A stretch of DNA of 64,000 nt from Bog-473 sp963821755 (GTDB lineage: Bacteria > Actinomycetota > Acidimicrobiia > Acidimicrobiales > RAAP-2): positions 992,001 through 1,056,000 of the forward strand of contig CAWGEX010000005.1 in assembly GCA_963821755.1 (NCBI GenBank), read 5' to 3'. The notes beneath the pieces were generated by a model. It saw only the letters and a program-made list of their open reading frames with translations. It was not told the origin of the DNA and did not search any database. Shown here piece after piece: positions 8,718-16,486 of the stretch (its first letter is position 1; every line of letters starts with the position of its first letter). Position numbers and translations under genes: made by a program.

Positions 8718-9875
8718 TCAGGTGGGTCGCCCGGTGGCCAGGTGGCCGAAGCGTTCCAGGTAGAAGGCGAAGTCCCGACGTACCCCGTCGCCGGTGAGGT
8801 CGAATTCACCGAGGGTGAACTCGTGGGTGCCGCCCTCACCCCGGCGGTGTTGCGAGGCCCAGCCCTCCATGGCCTGTCGGCTCGAGTCGGCCAAGGGAAG
8901 GCCGAGGTGCTCGAAGCTCGACGCCACCGAGCCGACCGGGTCCCGGTTGAACTCGGCGAAACCCACATCAGCGAAGCGTTCCTCGCCTTGCTCGTCGCGA
9001 AAGGCCATGGCCCGGCGGAGGGCCTCGGCCCAGATGGCGGTCTGCCCGGCGCCGATGTCGCGGTCGACCTGGTCGCTCACCCAGCTGCGCGTGTATTCGA
9101 TGAGGCTGCAGACCGAGCCCATGACCTCGCTGGGGTCGCGGTGGGTCCAGATGAAGCGAGCATCGGGATAGACCGACACGAGGGCCGGGAGCGACAGCAT
9201 GTGCACCGGCGTCTTGAGGTGCCACTGGTACGGCGGGCAGTGCCACTGCAACAACTGCAGGGTGCGCCGATGGATGACATAGGCCGGCGTCATGTCGCAC
9301 CCGAGGACCCAGCGCGTGTAGCTCGGCACAATGGCCATCCCGTCGAAATGCGAGGTCCGCATGTCCATGCCGAGGAGGTCCTGGCACTCGGTGGGGCCGG
9401 TGGCCGTCTGAAAATGCAGGGACCGCATCTTCGGGAAGGTCTCGTACATGGCCTCGAGCCCCCGGGCCGTCGGTGCGATCCGCGGGTCGGTGTCCTGCGT
9501 CGCCGCCTCGGGGGGCGGGACGGGTGACGACGACTCCCAACAGCGCAGGGAGCGGATGGCCGGATCGGCGTCCAAGAGGTTGCTCAGGGCCGTCGTCCCG
9601 GTCCGCGGCAACCCGATGATGAAGAGGGGCGCGCTGATCGCCCGGTCTTCGATCTGGGGGAACCGCTTCACGGTGTCGTGGACCTGCAACCGACTGGCCA
9701 GGTGCCCGACCAGACGCATACGCATGATGTCGGAGCCCAGCTCATTCAGTTGGGCCTCGCTCCGGAGGGCTTCGGTCAGGTGCTCGAGCCCGGGACGGAA
9801 CGAGTCGCTGCCGTAGTCGGTCAGGCCGGTCTCGGCCTCGGCCGCCGCCATGAGCTCGTCCGGGGCCAGGGTCAC
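8718..9875 (-). CDS. Sulfotransferase-family protein
   Basis: Predicted PAPS-dependent sulfotransferase of 385 residues; acceptor unknown. The 5'-phosphosulfate loop reads GLPRTGTTALSNLL at residues 88-101, and the 3'-phosphate-binding segment is THRDPSEVMGSV in the middle of the protein. It has no signal peptide. GTG 9875 overlaps the stop of the upstream SDR gene (GTGA), so the two are a coupled operon. Related sulfotransferases are multiplied in mycobacteria and Acidimicrobiia, often beside SDR and acyl-CoA genes; I infer a lipid or steroid substrate without proof. Confidence 0.8.
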   Translation of the reverse strand: MTLAPDELMAAAEAETGLTDYGSDSFRPGLEHLTEALRSEAQLNELGSDIMRMRLVGHLASRLQVHDTVKRFPQIEDRAISAPLFIIGLPRTGTTALSNLLDADPAIRSLRCWESSSPVPPPEAATQDTDPRIAPTARGLEAMYETFPKMRSLHFQTATGPTECQDLLGMDMRTSHFDGMAIVPSYTRWVLGCDMTPAYVIHRRTLQLLQWHCPPYQWHLKTPVHMLSLPALVSVYPDARFIWTHRDPSEVMGSVCSLIEYTRSWVSDQVDRDIGAGQTAIWAEALRRAMAFRDEQGEERFADVGFAEFNRDPVGSVASSFEHLGLPLADSSRQAMEGWASQHRRGEGGTHEFTLGEFDLTGDGVRRDFAFYLERFGHLATGRPT

Positions 9876-10675
9876 AGGAAGTCCGAACCTCCGTCGACGT
9901 TCACGTTGGCCCCGGTGACGTAGCCGTTGGTCTTCGAGGCGAGAAAGGCGACCACCACGGCGATCTCATCGGGGAGCCCGGCCCGGCCCAGGTCGGCCGG
10001 TTGATGGAAGTGGGTGTCGATCCACTTCATGACGTCGAACGGGTCGGTCGGATCGAGGTTCTCGGCCTCGAACATCGGGCGGAGGCCCTCGCTGAAGCTG
10101 GCGGTGACGATGGAGCCGGGACTCACGGTGTTGACCAGGATGCCTTCGGGGGCCAGCGATTTGGCCAGGTTCTTCGACACACTGGACAGCGCCGCCTTCG
10201 ACGCGGTGTACGCCACCAGCAGGGGGCTCTGCCGCTGGATGGAGTGGGCCGAGATGTTGACGATGCGGGCCCACTCGGCCGCCCGCAGCAGAGGCAGGGC
10301 GGCCCGGGTACAGCGCACCGCCGACATCAAGCCGATCTCGAAGACGGCGTCCCAGTCGTCGTCGGCCAGGTCCTCGAACTTGGCCGCTCCTGGGCCCACC
10401 GTGTTGACCAAGACGTTCAGCGAGTCCCAGCGCGACCCGATGGCGTCAAAGGCGGCGGTCACCGACGAGGGGTCCGTGACGTCAGTGGCCCATCCCATGG
10501 CGTCGGGTGCGCCGGCGGCGCGTAGGGCGCCGACCGTCTCGTCCAACTCGGCCTGGTGCCGGGCCAGGACCGCCACCTGCGCCCCTTCACCGGCCAGGCG
10601 GAGCGCGATGGCCCGGCCCATCCCCTTGGTGCCGCCGGTGACGGCCGCCCGTGCTCCGGCAAATCCGAGATCCAT
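9872..10675 (-). CDS. Short-chain dehydrogenase/reductase
   Basis: NAD(P)-dependent oxidoreductase of 267 residues, classical SDR. Cofactor loop TGGTKGMG is at residues 13-20, the catalytic Ser is about residue 142 and YTASK places Tyr156 and Lys160. The C-terminal GANVNVDGGSDFL is typical. ATG 10675 has GGGAGAGG upstream, and the longer open frame beyond it is antisense-type sequence. It precedes and overlaps the sulfotransferase gene. Substrate unknown; the SDR call itself is secure. Confidence 0.88.
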   Translation of the reverse strand: MDLGFAGARAAVTGGTKGMGRAIALRLAGEGAQVAVLARHQAELDETVGALRAAGAPDAMGWATDVTDPSSVTAAFDAIGSRWDSLNVLVNTVGPGAAKFEDLADDDWDAVFEIGLMSAVRCTRAALPLLRAAEWARIVNISAHSIQRQSPLLVAYTASKAALSSVSKNLAKSLAPEGILVNTVSPGSIVTASFSEGLRPMFEAENLDPTDPFDVMKWIDTHFHQPADLGRAGLPDEIAVVVAFLASKTNGYVTGANVNVDGGSDFL

Positions 10676-10699
10676 CGAACCTCTCCCTCGTTGTCGTGT

Positions 10700-10729
10700 C
10701 GGTCGTTGTGGTTTCGGTCGTTGTGGTTT
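10700..10729 (-). repeat. Perfect 15-bp tandem repeat in the SDR 5' region
   Basis: CGGTCGTTGTGGTTT occurs twice back to back (10700-10714 and 10715-10729), followed by a degenerate third copy. Read in the SDR sense it is an A/C-rich, G-poor stretch just upstream of the RBS. Confidence 0.75.
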
Positions 10730-10791
10730 CGGCTGTGTGGTGTGTCGGTCGTGGTCGTTCGGCCATGGAGGTGAACGTCGAGCCCGGCTGG

Positions 10792-12042
10792 CTAACGCGC
10801 GAAGCGCCGCCGTATCCCGGCCCGCCGGGCGGCCATGACCCGGCGGCGCTCTTCGTCGGTCACCCGCGGCGTCGACGGCGGCAGGGCGGCGCCCAGGCCG
10901 TCGAACGCCACCACCCGGGTGGCTGGGACCGGCGCCGCGTCGGCCCGGACCCAGCGAACCATGCCCGGGCCGCGGCGCTGGCCGGCCGTATCGAGCCAGT
11001 TGGCCACGCCGGGATCCCGGTGGGCCACGACGGCTCGGAACACCCCGTCGTCGAGCACGGCCTGATGGCCGTTGAGCGAGGACTGGTGCTTGGCGTAGTC
11101 GATCGTCTCCCACCATTGGTTGCCGATGGACAGGCTCCAGTACAGGGCGGGCGGCGGCGTCACTTCGATGATGAGGGCCTCGTCGTCGGCCAGGTCCCAT
11201 GATCCCCACACGGTGACGTTGTCGGTGGCTCCTCCGATGTCCGAGCGCACCACCGGCGGCCGGAAGGCGTTGATCCCCTGCTCCCGGCCCATCTCCTCGA
11301 TGTCCCACCAGAAGCGCACGCTGTCGCGGACGAAGCGGCCCAGGGCGTCGAGTTGGCGGGCGGTCATCTCCTCCGCGCTGGGTTGGGGCCCGGCCGGCGA
11401 GGTCGGCTCGGCCAGGCATTCGATCTGCAACGACGCCGGCTGCTCGGCGGCCCAGTCGTAGAAGAACTGCCGGATGACCAGCGAGGAGGCGCCGTCGGTG
11501 AGGGGGAGCCAGTTCTCGCCCCGGCGTTCGGCCGAGAGGAAGAGCTCGAAGCTGCCGTCGTCGGCGATGACCAGATCGTCGGCCACCACGTCGCCGATGT
11601 TGCCGATGCCGGCCATGACCTGGAAGGCCAAGAAGCGGGCGCTGCCCCGATGGCCCCAGACGCGGTAGGCGGCATCGGGCCGGACCGAGGCGCCCGAATA
11701 GAGGGCGTCGGGACAGTCCATGCCCCACTTGAGGACGTTGTCCACATTGCCCGGGCGGATGGCCGGCTCGTAGGGATCGGAGCCGCGGAGTGCCTCGTCG
11801 ACGCCCAGGGCGAGGAGCACCATCAGGTGGCGGTAGCCGGCCGCGTCGCTCTCCCCACCCGGAGGCATGCGCTCGGAGTGGAGCAAATCCCCCGCCTCAC
11901 CGAGTGCGGCGAGGAGCAATCGCCAGGCCTCGCCCGAGTGCAGGCTGTCGGCGCCCAGGGTGCCGTGGCGTCCGGCCGCGCCCACCGAGGACGGGATCCA
12001 GGCCAGTTCCTCCGCCGCCTCATTTTCGGACCCCCCGGACAC
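10792..12042 (-). CDS. DUF1214-type conserved protein
   Basis: About 416 residues. The C-terminal ~120 residues carry the DUF1214-like pattern: NVTVWGSWDLADDEALII, then a Trp/Tyr-rich YWSLSIGNQWWETIDYAKHQ and FRAVVAHRDPGVANWLDTAG. Similar proteins occur singly in mycobacteria and other actinobacteria, and no biochemical role is established. GTG 12042 is chosen as the first plausible start; no clear RBS is visible, and the frame remains open further upstream to 12147. It is divergent from the ilvB leader, whose promoter lies in the gap. Confidence 0.6.
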   Translation of the reverse strand: MSGGSENEAAEELAWIPSSVGAAGRHGTLGADSLHSGEAWRLLLAALGEAGDLLHSERMPPGGESDAAGYRHLMVLLALGVDEALRGSDPYEPAIRPGNVDNVLKWGMDCPDALYSGASVRPDAAYRVWGHRGSARFLAFQVMAGIGNIGDVVADDLVIADDGSFELFLSAERRGENWLPLTDGASSLVIRQFFYDWAAEQPASLQIECLAEPTSPAGPQPSAEEMTARQLDALGRFVRDSVRFWWDIEEMGREQGINAFRPPVVRSDIGGATDNVTVWGSWDLADDEALIIEVTPPPALYWSLSIGNQWWETIDYAKHQSSLNGHQAVLDDGVFRAVVAHRDPGVANWLDTAGQRRGPGMVRWVRADAAPVPATRVVAFDGLGAALPPSTPRVTDEERRRVMAARRAGIRRRFAR

Positions 12043-12083
12043 CAGAGCGACTCTAACGGCGCCGCACCACGGGCGCCCAGGGG

Positions 12084-12112
12084 TTGTGGGAAGGCGAGTG
12101 ACATGGCAGAAT
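12084..12112 (+). promoter_or_regulatory. Promoter of the ilvB leader transcript
   Basis: -35 TTGTGG at 12084-12089, a 17-base spacer and -10 CAGAAT at 12107-12112. The leader ATG begins 9 bases after the -10 box, the same geometry as in front of the leuA and leuB leaders. Confidence 0.6.
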
Positions 12113-12121
12113 GTCCGGACC

Positions 12122-12172
12122 ATGCAGGAGATCGGCCGTACCCGCACAGAAATTCTGGTACTCGTAACCTAG
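12122..12172 (+). CDS. ilvB leader peptide (attenuator)
   Basis: Sixteen-residue leader reading MQEIGRTRTEILVLVT with stop TAG at 12170-12172. Ile, Leu and Val codons are concentrated immediately before the stop (EILVLV), as expected for a peptide whose translation senses charged branched-chain tRNAs. The ATG lies 9 bases after a -10 box, so its mRNA is effectively leaderless. A hairpin starts at the stop codon and a terminator follows before ilvB. Ribosome-mediated attenuation of ilvB is known in other actinobacteria; assignment here rests on composition, position and the adjoining structures. Confidence 0.8.
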   Translation: MQEIGRTRTEILVLVT

Positions 12173-12200
12173 GCGCGCCGCCATCTTGCAACGCGCGCCT
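12171..12200 (+). promoter_or_regulatory. Hairpin overlapping the ilvB leader stop
   Basis: Perfect 8-bp stem AGGCGCGC (12171-12178) / GCGCGCCT (12193-12200) with a 14-base loop. The 5' arm begins inside the TAG stop codon, so a ribosome terminating there would melt it. The leuB leader has nearly the same stem at the same place. Confidence 0.7.
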
Positions 12201-12202
12201 TT

Positions 12203-12234
12203 CGACCTCCCAGACGGGGGGTCGTTTCAATTTC
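12203..12234 (+). terminator. ilvB attenuator terminator
   Basis: Nine-bp stem CGACCTCCC (12203-12211) / GGGGGGTCG (12216-12224) with one G-U pair and the tetraloop AGAC, followed by TTTCAATTT. It lies between the leader peptide and ilvB, so read-through is needed to express ilvBNC. Confidence 0.8.
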
Positions 12235-12348
12235 CGGACCAATCCGACCGGCGCAAATTTGACTCCGGGAGCATTCGGACCGGGGCAGCACCTGACAAGC
12301 ACGAGACACACACCAGACACGACGAGACAGAGGAACAGAGGAAGCAAC

Positions 12349-14085
12349 ATGCAACTCACCGGAGCACAGGCACTCATCAAGAGTCTCGAGATGCAGGGGG
12401 TCGACGTCATGTTCGGCCTGCCCGGGGGCGCCATCCTGCCGGTCTACGACCCGATCATCGACTCCTCCATCCGTCACATCCTGGTCCGCCACGAGCAGGG
12501 GGCCGGCCACATGGCCGAGGGATACGCCATGGTGACCGGCAAGCCCGGCGTGGCCATGGTGACCAGCGGGCCCGGAGCGACCAACATCGTCACGCCACTG
12601 GCCAACGCCTACATGGACTCGACGCCATTGGTCGTCGTCACGGGCCAGGTGGCGACCCACTCGATCGGCACCGACGCCTTCCAGGAATGCGACATCACGG
12701 GCGTGACGATGGGGATCACCAAGCACAACTGGTTGATCAAGGACGTCGACGACATCCCGCGCGTCGTGGCCGCGGCCTTCCACGTGGCCACCACCGGCCG
12801 TCCCGGTCCGGTCCTCATCGACCTGCCCAAGGACATCGCCAACGCCACCATGGACTGGTACTGGCCCACGTCGGTCGACGACCTCGATCTCCCGGGCTAC
12901 CACCCACTGACCGAGGGTGATCCCGCCCTCGTGCGCCAGGCGGTCCAGCTGATGCGCGAGGCCCATCGACCCGTGCTCTACGTCGGGGGCGGCGTCCTCA
13001 AGGCCCGGGCGGCCGAGCGCTTGCGGGTCCTGGCCGAGCGTACGGGCATGCCGGTGGTCACCACCCTGATGGCCCGCGGGGCGTTTCCCGACTCTCACCC
13101 CCAAGCCCTGGGCATGCCCGGCATGCACGGCCACTACACCGCGGTGACGGCCATGCAGCAGAGCGATCTGCTCGTCAGCCTCGGCGCCCGTTTCGACGAT
13201 CGGGTGACCGGAAAGATCGATGCCTTCGCGCCCGAGGCCAAAATCATCCACGTCGACATCGACCGGGCCGAACTGGGCAAGGTGCGTACCGCCGACGTCG
13301 GGATCGCCGGGGACTGCCGACTGGTGATCGAGGAATTGCTGTCCGCGTTGGCCCCGGGCGGGGGCGAGTGGGACGGGCCGAGCCTCGAACCGTGGTGGAC
13401 GCAGCTTCGCCAGTGGCAGGAACGTTTCCCGCTCTACTACGACCACGCCGAGGGTGGGGCGATCAAGCCCCAGATGGTGGTGGAGCAACTCCGGGACGCT
13501 TCCCCCGACGATGCCATCTGCGTCGCCGGCGTGGGGCAACATCAGATGTGGGCGTCGCAGTACTGGCAGTTCGACTATCCCTACACCTGGGTCAACTCCG
13601 GGGGCGCGGGTACGATGGGCTTCGCCGTTCCGGCCTCAATCGGCGCCAAGGTGGGCCGGCCCGACCGCACCGTGTGGGCCATTGACGGTGACGGGTGCTT
13701 CCAGATGACCGCGCAGGAGCTGGTCACGGCCACCTCCGAACAGATTCCGGTCAAGATCGCCATATTGAACAACGCCTACCTGGGCATGGTCCGCCAGTGG
13801 CAGGAGATGTTCTACGAAGAGCGTTATTCCGAGGTCTACCTGTCGCCCGATCTCCCCGACTACGTCAAATGGGCCGAGGCCATGGGTTGCGTGGGCATCC
13901 GGGCCGAGTCTCCCGAAGATGTCGGCCCGGCGATCGAGAAGGCCAACTCCATTGACGACCGGCCGGTCGTGGTCGACTTCCGCACCGACGCCTTCGAAAA
14001 GGTGTTCCCCATGGTGGCGGCCGGTCAGTCCAACGACAACATCGTCGTCCACCCGGACCAGGTTGCGGCGATGGCCAACCGATGA
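12349..14085 (+). CDS. ilvB: Acetolactate synthase, large subunit
   Basis: ThDP-dependent enzyme condensing two pyruvates to acetolactate, or pyruvate with 2-ketobutyrate to acetohydroxybutyrate. The 578-residue product has catalytic Glu49 in RHEQGAGHMAEGYAM, the FAD-domain segment SLGARFDDRVTGK, and the ThDP motif from GDGCFQMTAQELVT to ILNNAYLGMVRQWQ. ATG 12349 follows AGAGGAAG. The ~125-base leader between the terminator and this start is A/C/G-purine rich and probably unstructured. ilvN starts within its stop (ATGA at 14082). Confidence 0.96.
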   Translation: MQLTGAQALIKSLEMQGVDVMFGLPGGAILPVYDPIIDSSIRHILVRHEQGAGHMAEGYAMVTGKPGVAMVTSGPGATNIVTPLANAYMDSTPLVVVTGQVATHSIGTDAFQECDITGVTMGITKHNWLIKDVDDIPRVVAAAFHVATTGRPGPVLIDLPKDIANATMDWYWPTSVDDLDLPGYHPLTEGDPALVRQAVQLMREAHRPVLYVGGGVLKARAAERLRVLAERTGMPVVTTLMARGAFPDSHPQALGMPGMHGHYTAVTAMQQSDLLVSLGARFDDRVTGKIDAFAPEAKIIHVDIDRAELGKVRTADVGIAGDCRLVIEELLSALAPGGGEWDGPSLEPWWTQLRQWQERFPLYYDHAEGGAIKPQMVVEQLRDASPDDAICVAGVGQHQMWASQYWQFDYPYTWVNSGGAGTMGFAVPASIGAKVGRPDRTVWAIDGDGCFQMTAQELVTATSEQIPVKIAILNNAYLGMVRQWQEMFYEERYSEVYLSPDLPDYVKWAEAMGCVGIRAESPEDVGPAIEKANSIDDRPVVVDFRTDAFEKVFPMVAAGQSNDNIVVHPDQVAAMANR

Positions 14086-14618
14086 GCACACCCCATCTCA
14101 GTGCCGTGCCGGACGTCCGCCCACCGCCGCCGCGCCACCACATCTTGTCGGTGCTGGTCGAGAACAAGGCCGGCGTGCTGTCCCGGGTGGCCGGTCTCTT
14201 CAGCCGCCGGGGCTTCAACATCTACTCCCTGGCTGTGGCCCCGGCCGACGAGAGCGAGCATTTCAGCCGCATCACCATCGTGGTGGACGTGGAGTCGGCG
14301 CCGCTCGAACAGGTGATCATGCAGCTGGACAAGCTGATCAACGTGGTCTCCATCGGTGAGCTGTCTCCGGCCGAGGCGGTCGAGCGCGAGCTGGTCCTGG
14401 TCACGGTGGCCGTGGGCCCGACCGAGCGATCCCAGGTGATCCAGCTGGTCGGGGTCTTCGGAGGCGAGGTGGTGAATGTCGGGACCGATCAGCTCACCGT
14501 CATGCTGGCCGGGCGGCCCGAGAAGATCGATGATTTCGAAGGGCTGCTGGAGCAGTACACCGTGGTGGAACTCCAGCGGACCGGGCGCGTCGCCCTGCCT
14601 AAGCTTGACCGCCACTGA
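14082..14618 (+). CDS. ilvN: Acetolactate synthase, regulatory subunit
   Basis: Small subunit that stimulates IlvB and confers valine feedback inhibition. The 178-residue product has an N-terminal ACT domain starting at HHILSVLVENKAGVLSRVAG (residues 24-43) with GLFSRRGFNIYSLAV, and the usual C-terminal domain (LVTVAVGPTERSQVIQLV). It overlaps the ilvB stop by 4 bases. A repetitive 138-base spacer separates it from ilvC. Confidence 0.95.
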   Translation: MSTPHLSAVPDVRPPPPRHHILSVLVENKAGVLSRVAGLFSRRGFNIYSLAVAPADESEHFSRITIVVDVESAPLEQVIMQLDKLINVVSIGELSPAEAVERELVLVTVAVGPTERSQVIQLVGVFGGEVVNVGTDQLTVMLAGRPEKIDDFEGLLEQYTVVELQRTGRVALPKLDRH

Positions 14619-14636
14619 GGAGCCGATCCCGTCGTC

Positions 14637-14750
14637 ACCGAACGCACCAGAGACTCCGTACGGACAAGAGATAACCGAACGCCAGAGAAACCGAACGCAC
14701 AAAGAGTCACCGAACGCACAGAGACACCGAACGCACAAAGAGAAAGAGCG
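14637..14750 (+). repeat. ACCGAACGC-type direct repeats before ilvC
   Basis: ACCGAACGC occurs at 14637, 14674, 14690, 14709 and 14726, each followed by an AGAGA-like tract. The array fills the ilvN-ilvC spacer, is A/C/G-rich with almost no T and no visible hairpin. No other gene is seen in it. Confidence 0.8.
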
Positions 14751-14756
14751 GACACC

Positions 14757-15782
14757 ATGGCCACGCTGTACTACGAATCTGACGCCGACCCGAGCCTCAT
14801 CGCCGGACGGAAGGTCGCCATCATGGGTTACGGATCGCAAGGTCACGCCCACGCCTTGAACCTCCTGGAGTCGGGAGTGGACGTGCGCGTCGCCCTGCGG
14901 GAGGGATCGTCTTCGGTGCGCAAGGCCAAGGAGGCCGGCCTGCAGGTGACGACCCTGGCCGACGCCGCGGCCGAAGCCGATGTGATCATGATCCTGCTGC
15001 CCGACACCGAGCAGAAGGCGGCGTACGACGAGCACATCGCCCCCCACCTCAGCCAGGGCGACTGCCTGATGTTCGCCCACGGGTTCAACATCCGCTTCGA
15101 GCAGATCGTCCCACCGGCCGGCGTCGATGTGGCCATGGTGGCCCCCAAGGGACCGGGTCATCTGGTGCGGCGGACCTACACCGAAGGGGGAGGTGTGCCG
15201 TCCCTCATCGCCGTGCACCAGGACGCCTCCGGCAAGGCCCGCCAGCTGGCCCTCTCCTATGCCCACGCCATCGGGGCCACCCGGGCCGGCGTGCTCGACA
15301 CGACCTTCGACGAGGAGACCGAAACCGATCTCTTCGGTGAGCAGGTCGTGCTGTGCGGCGGCCTGACGGCCCTGGTGACGGCCGGTTTCGAAACCCTGGT
15401 CAACGCCGGATACCAGCCCGAGTCGGCCTACTTCGAATGCCTGCACGAGCTCAAACTCATCGTCGACCTCATGTACGAGCAGGGTATTGCCGGCATGCGC
15501 TACTCCATCTCGGACACGGCCGAGTACGGCGACGTCACCCGGGGCCCCCGGGTCATCAACCAGGCGGTCCGGGCCGAAATGCAGACGATCCTCGATGAGA
15601 TCAAGAGCGGCGCCTTTGCCGACGAGTGGATCGCCGAAAATGCGTCGGGGCGTAAGAAGTTCGAGGCGTTGCGCCAGGCGGGCCAAGCCCATCAGATCGA
15701 GGAGATCGGCCAGGAGCTGCGGGCCATGATGCCGTTCATCTCCGCCGGCAAGTCCCGCGTCCAGGATGCCTCAGGCGGCTGA
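14757..15782 (+). CDS. ilvC: Ketol-acid reductoisomerase, class I
   Basis: Isomerises and reduces acetolactate or acetohydroxybutyrate to the dihydroxy acid using NADPH and Mg. The 341-residue length is typical of class I. The N-terminal Rossmann loop is GYGSQGHAHALNL near residues 23-35; the helical domain has the acidic ligands in DTTFDEETETDLFGEQ and the ECLHELK segment. ATG 14757 follows an AAAGAGAAAGAG tract rather than a strong Shine-Dalgarno. It is the third gene of ilvBNC, though the spacer could contain its own promoter. Confidence 0.96.
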   Translation: MATLYYESDADPSLIAGRKVAIMGYGSQGHAHALNLLESGVDVRVALREGSSSVRKAKEAGLQVTTLADAAAEADVIMILLPDTEQKAAYDEHIAPHLSQGDCLMFAHGFNIRFEQIVPPAGVDVAMVAPKGPGHLVRRTYTEGGGVPSLIAVHQDASGKARQLALSYAHAIGATRAGVLDTTFDEETETDLFGEQVVLCGGLTALVTAGFETLVNAGYQPESAYFECLHELKLIVDLMYEQGIAGMRYSISDTAEYGDVTRGPRVINQAVRAEMQTILDEIKSGAFADEWIAENASGRKKFEALRQAGQAHQIEEIGQELRAMMPFISAGKSRVQDASGG

Positions 15783-15989
15783 ACCGGGCGGCCTCCTGCG
15801 GCCTGTCGTCATCGATCCCTGTGGTCGAGCCTTGTCCTCGTGGGGCCTCTTGCTTGGTGGGACCTCGAGCCGGTGGAAAGGGCGCGTGGGCCGGTCGCGG
15901 CCATCGAACCCGGGTCTGTCGCGCTGCTCGGGAGGGCCCGGGCGTAGATAGCTCCAGGTGAGAGGCGAAATCGACCCGGTCGCTTGAAA

Positions 15990-16030
15990 TGACACCATCA
16001 TGATGTCATAGTGACACTATGAAGATGTCA
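15990..16030 (+). promoter_or_regulatory. Tandem TGACA-N9-TGTCA operator at the RHH gene
   Basis: Two inverted repeats, 15990-16008 and 16012-16030, each TGACA-N9-TGTCA. The two 19-mers match at 16 of 19 positions and are offset by 22 bp, about two helical turns. The second covers the ATG at 16019. The centre also forms a perfect palindrome ATAGTG-A-CACTAT at 16008-16020. Placement and symmetry suggest autoregulation by the ribbon-helix-helix protein encoded next. Confidence 0.7.
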
Positions 16031-16471
16031 TTGGTCATCGAGGGACTCCGGTCCGATGTCGAGGCCGTGGGGGAGCTGGGCGATGAGGCGGTGGCCCAGG
16101 CGGCCGAGCGCATCGCCGCCGTCCTGGCTCGTTCGGCGGCCAGCCGGATCCTCGATCTCCTTTCGGATGTCGCCGCCGAACTGTCGGCGGAACTCCCCGA
16201 GGGACGGGTCGAGATTCGCCTGGTGGGTGACGACGTCGAGTTCGCCTACGTCGACGAGCACCCCGCGCCCACCGAGGATGACGGCGATCTCTCGTCGCGC
16301 ATCACGCTGCGTGTGTCCGAGCACTTGAAGTCCAAGGTTGAAGCGAGGGCGTCCAGCGAGGGTCTCTCCGTCAATGGATGGATCCTGCGCGTGCTCGATC
16401 GCGGCACGTCGGGATCCAAGTATCGCGGTGGCCGGGTGGGGTCTCGTCTCCACGGCTACGGCACGAGCTGA
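16019..16471 (+). CDS. Ribbon-helix-helix regulator (HicB-antitoxin-like)
   Basis: Predicted DNA-binding protein of 150 residues. Residues ~1-85 form a helical N-terminal domain of the type annotated in actinobacteria as HicB-family antitoxin. Residues ~101-130 (SSRITLRVSEHLKSKVEARA, then EGLSVNGWILRVLD) are a clear ribbon-helix-helix. A basic Gly/Arg tail follows. No HicA-like toxin is nearby; the partner is the DUF4097 gene 15 bases downstream. ATG 16019 is used, but ATG 16025 is equally possible. Two operator-like repeats overlap the start, so I infer autorepression. Confidence 0.75.
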   Translation: MKMSLVIEGLRSDVEAVGELGDEAVAQAAERIAAVLARSAASRILDLLSDVAAELSAELPEGRVEIRLVGDDVEFAYVDEHPAPTEDDGDLSSRITLRVSEHLKSKVEARASSEGLSVNGWILRVLDRGTSGSKYRGGRVGSRLHGYGTS

Positions 16472-16486
16472 AAAGGAGGATCAACC

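Noticed and set aside
10676..11728. A minus-strand frame extends the SDR gene to 618 residues.
   Set aside because: The added part is Arg/Gly/Pro-rich and overlaps the well-supported DUF1214 gene in another frame; the SDR has its own ATG and RBS.
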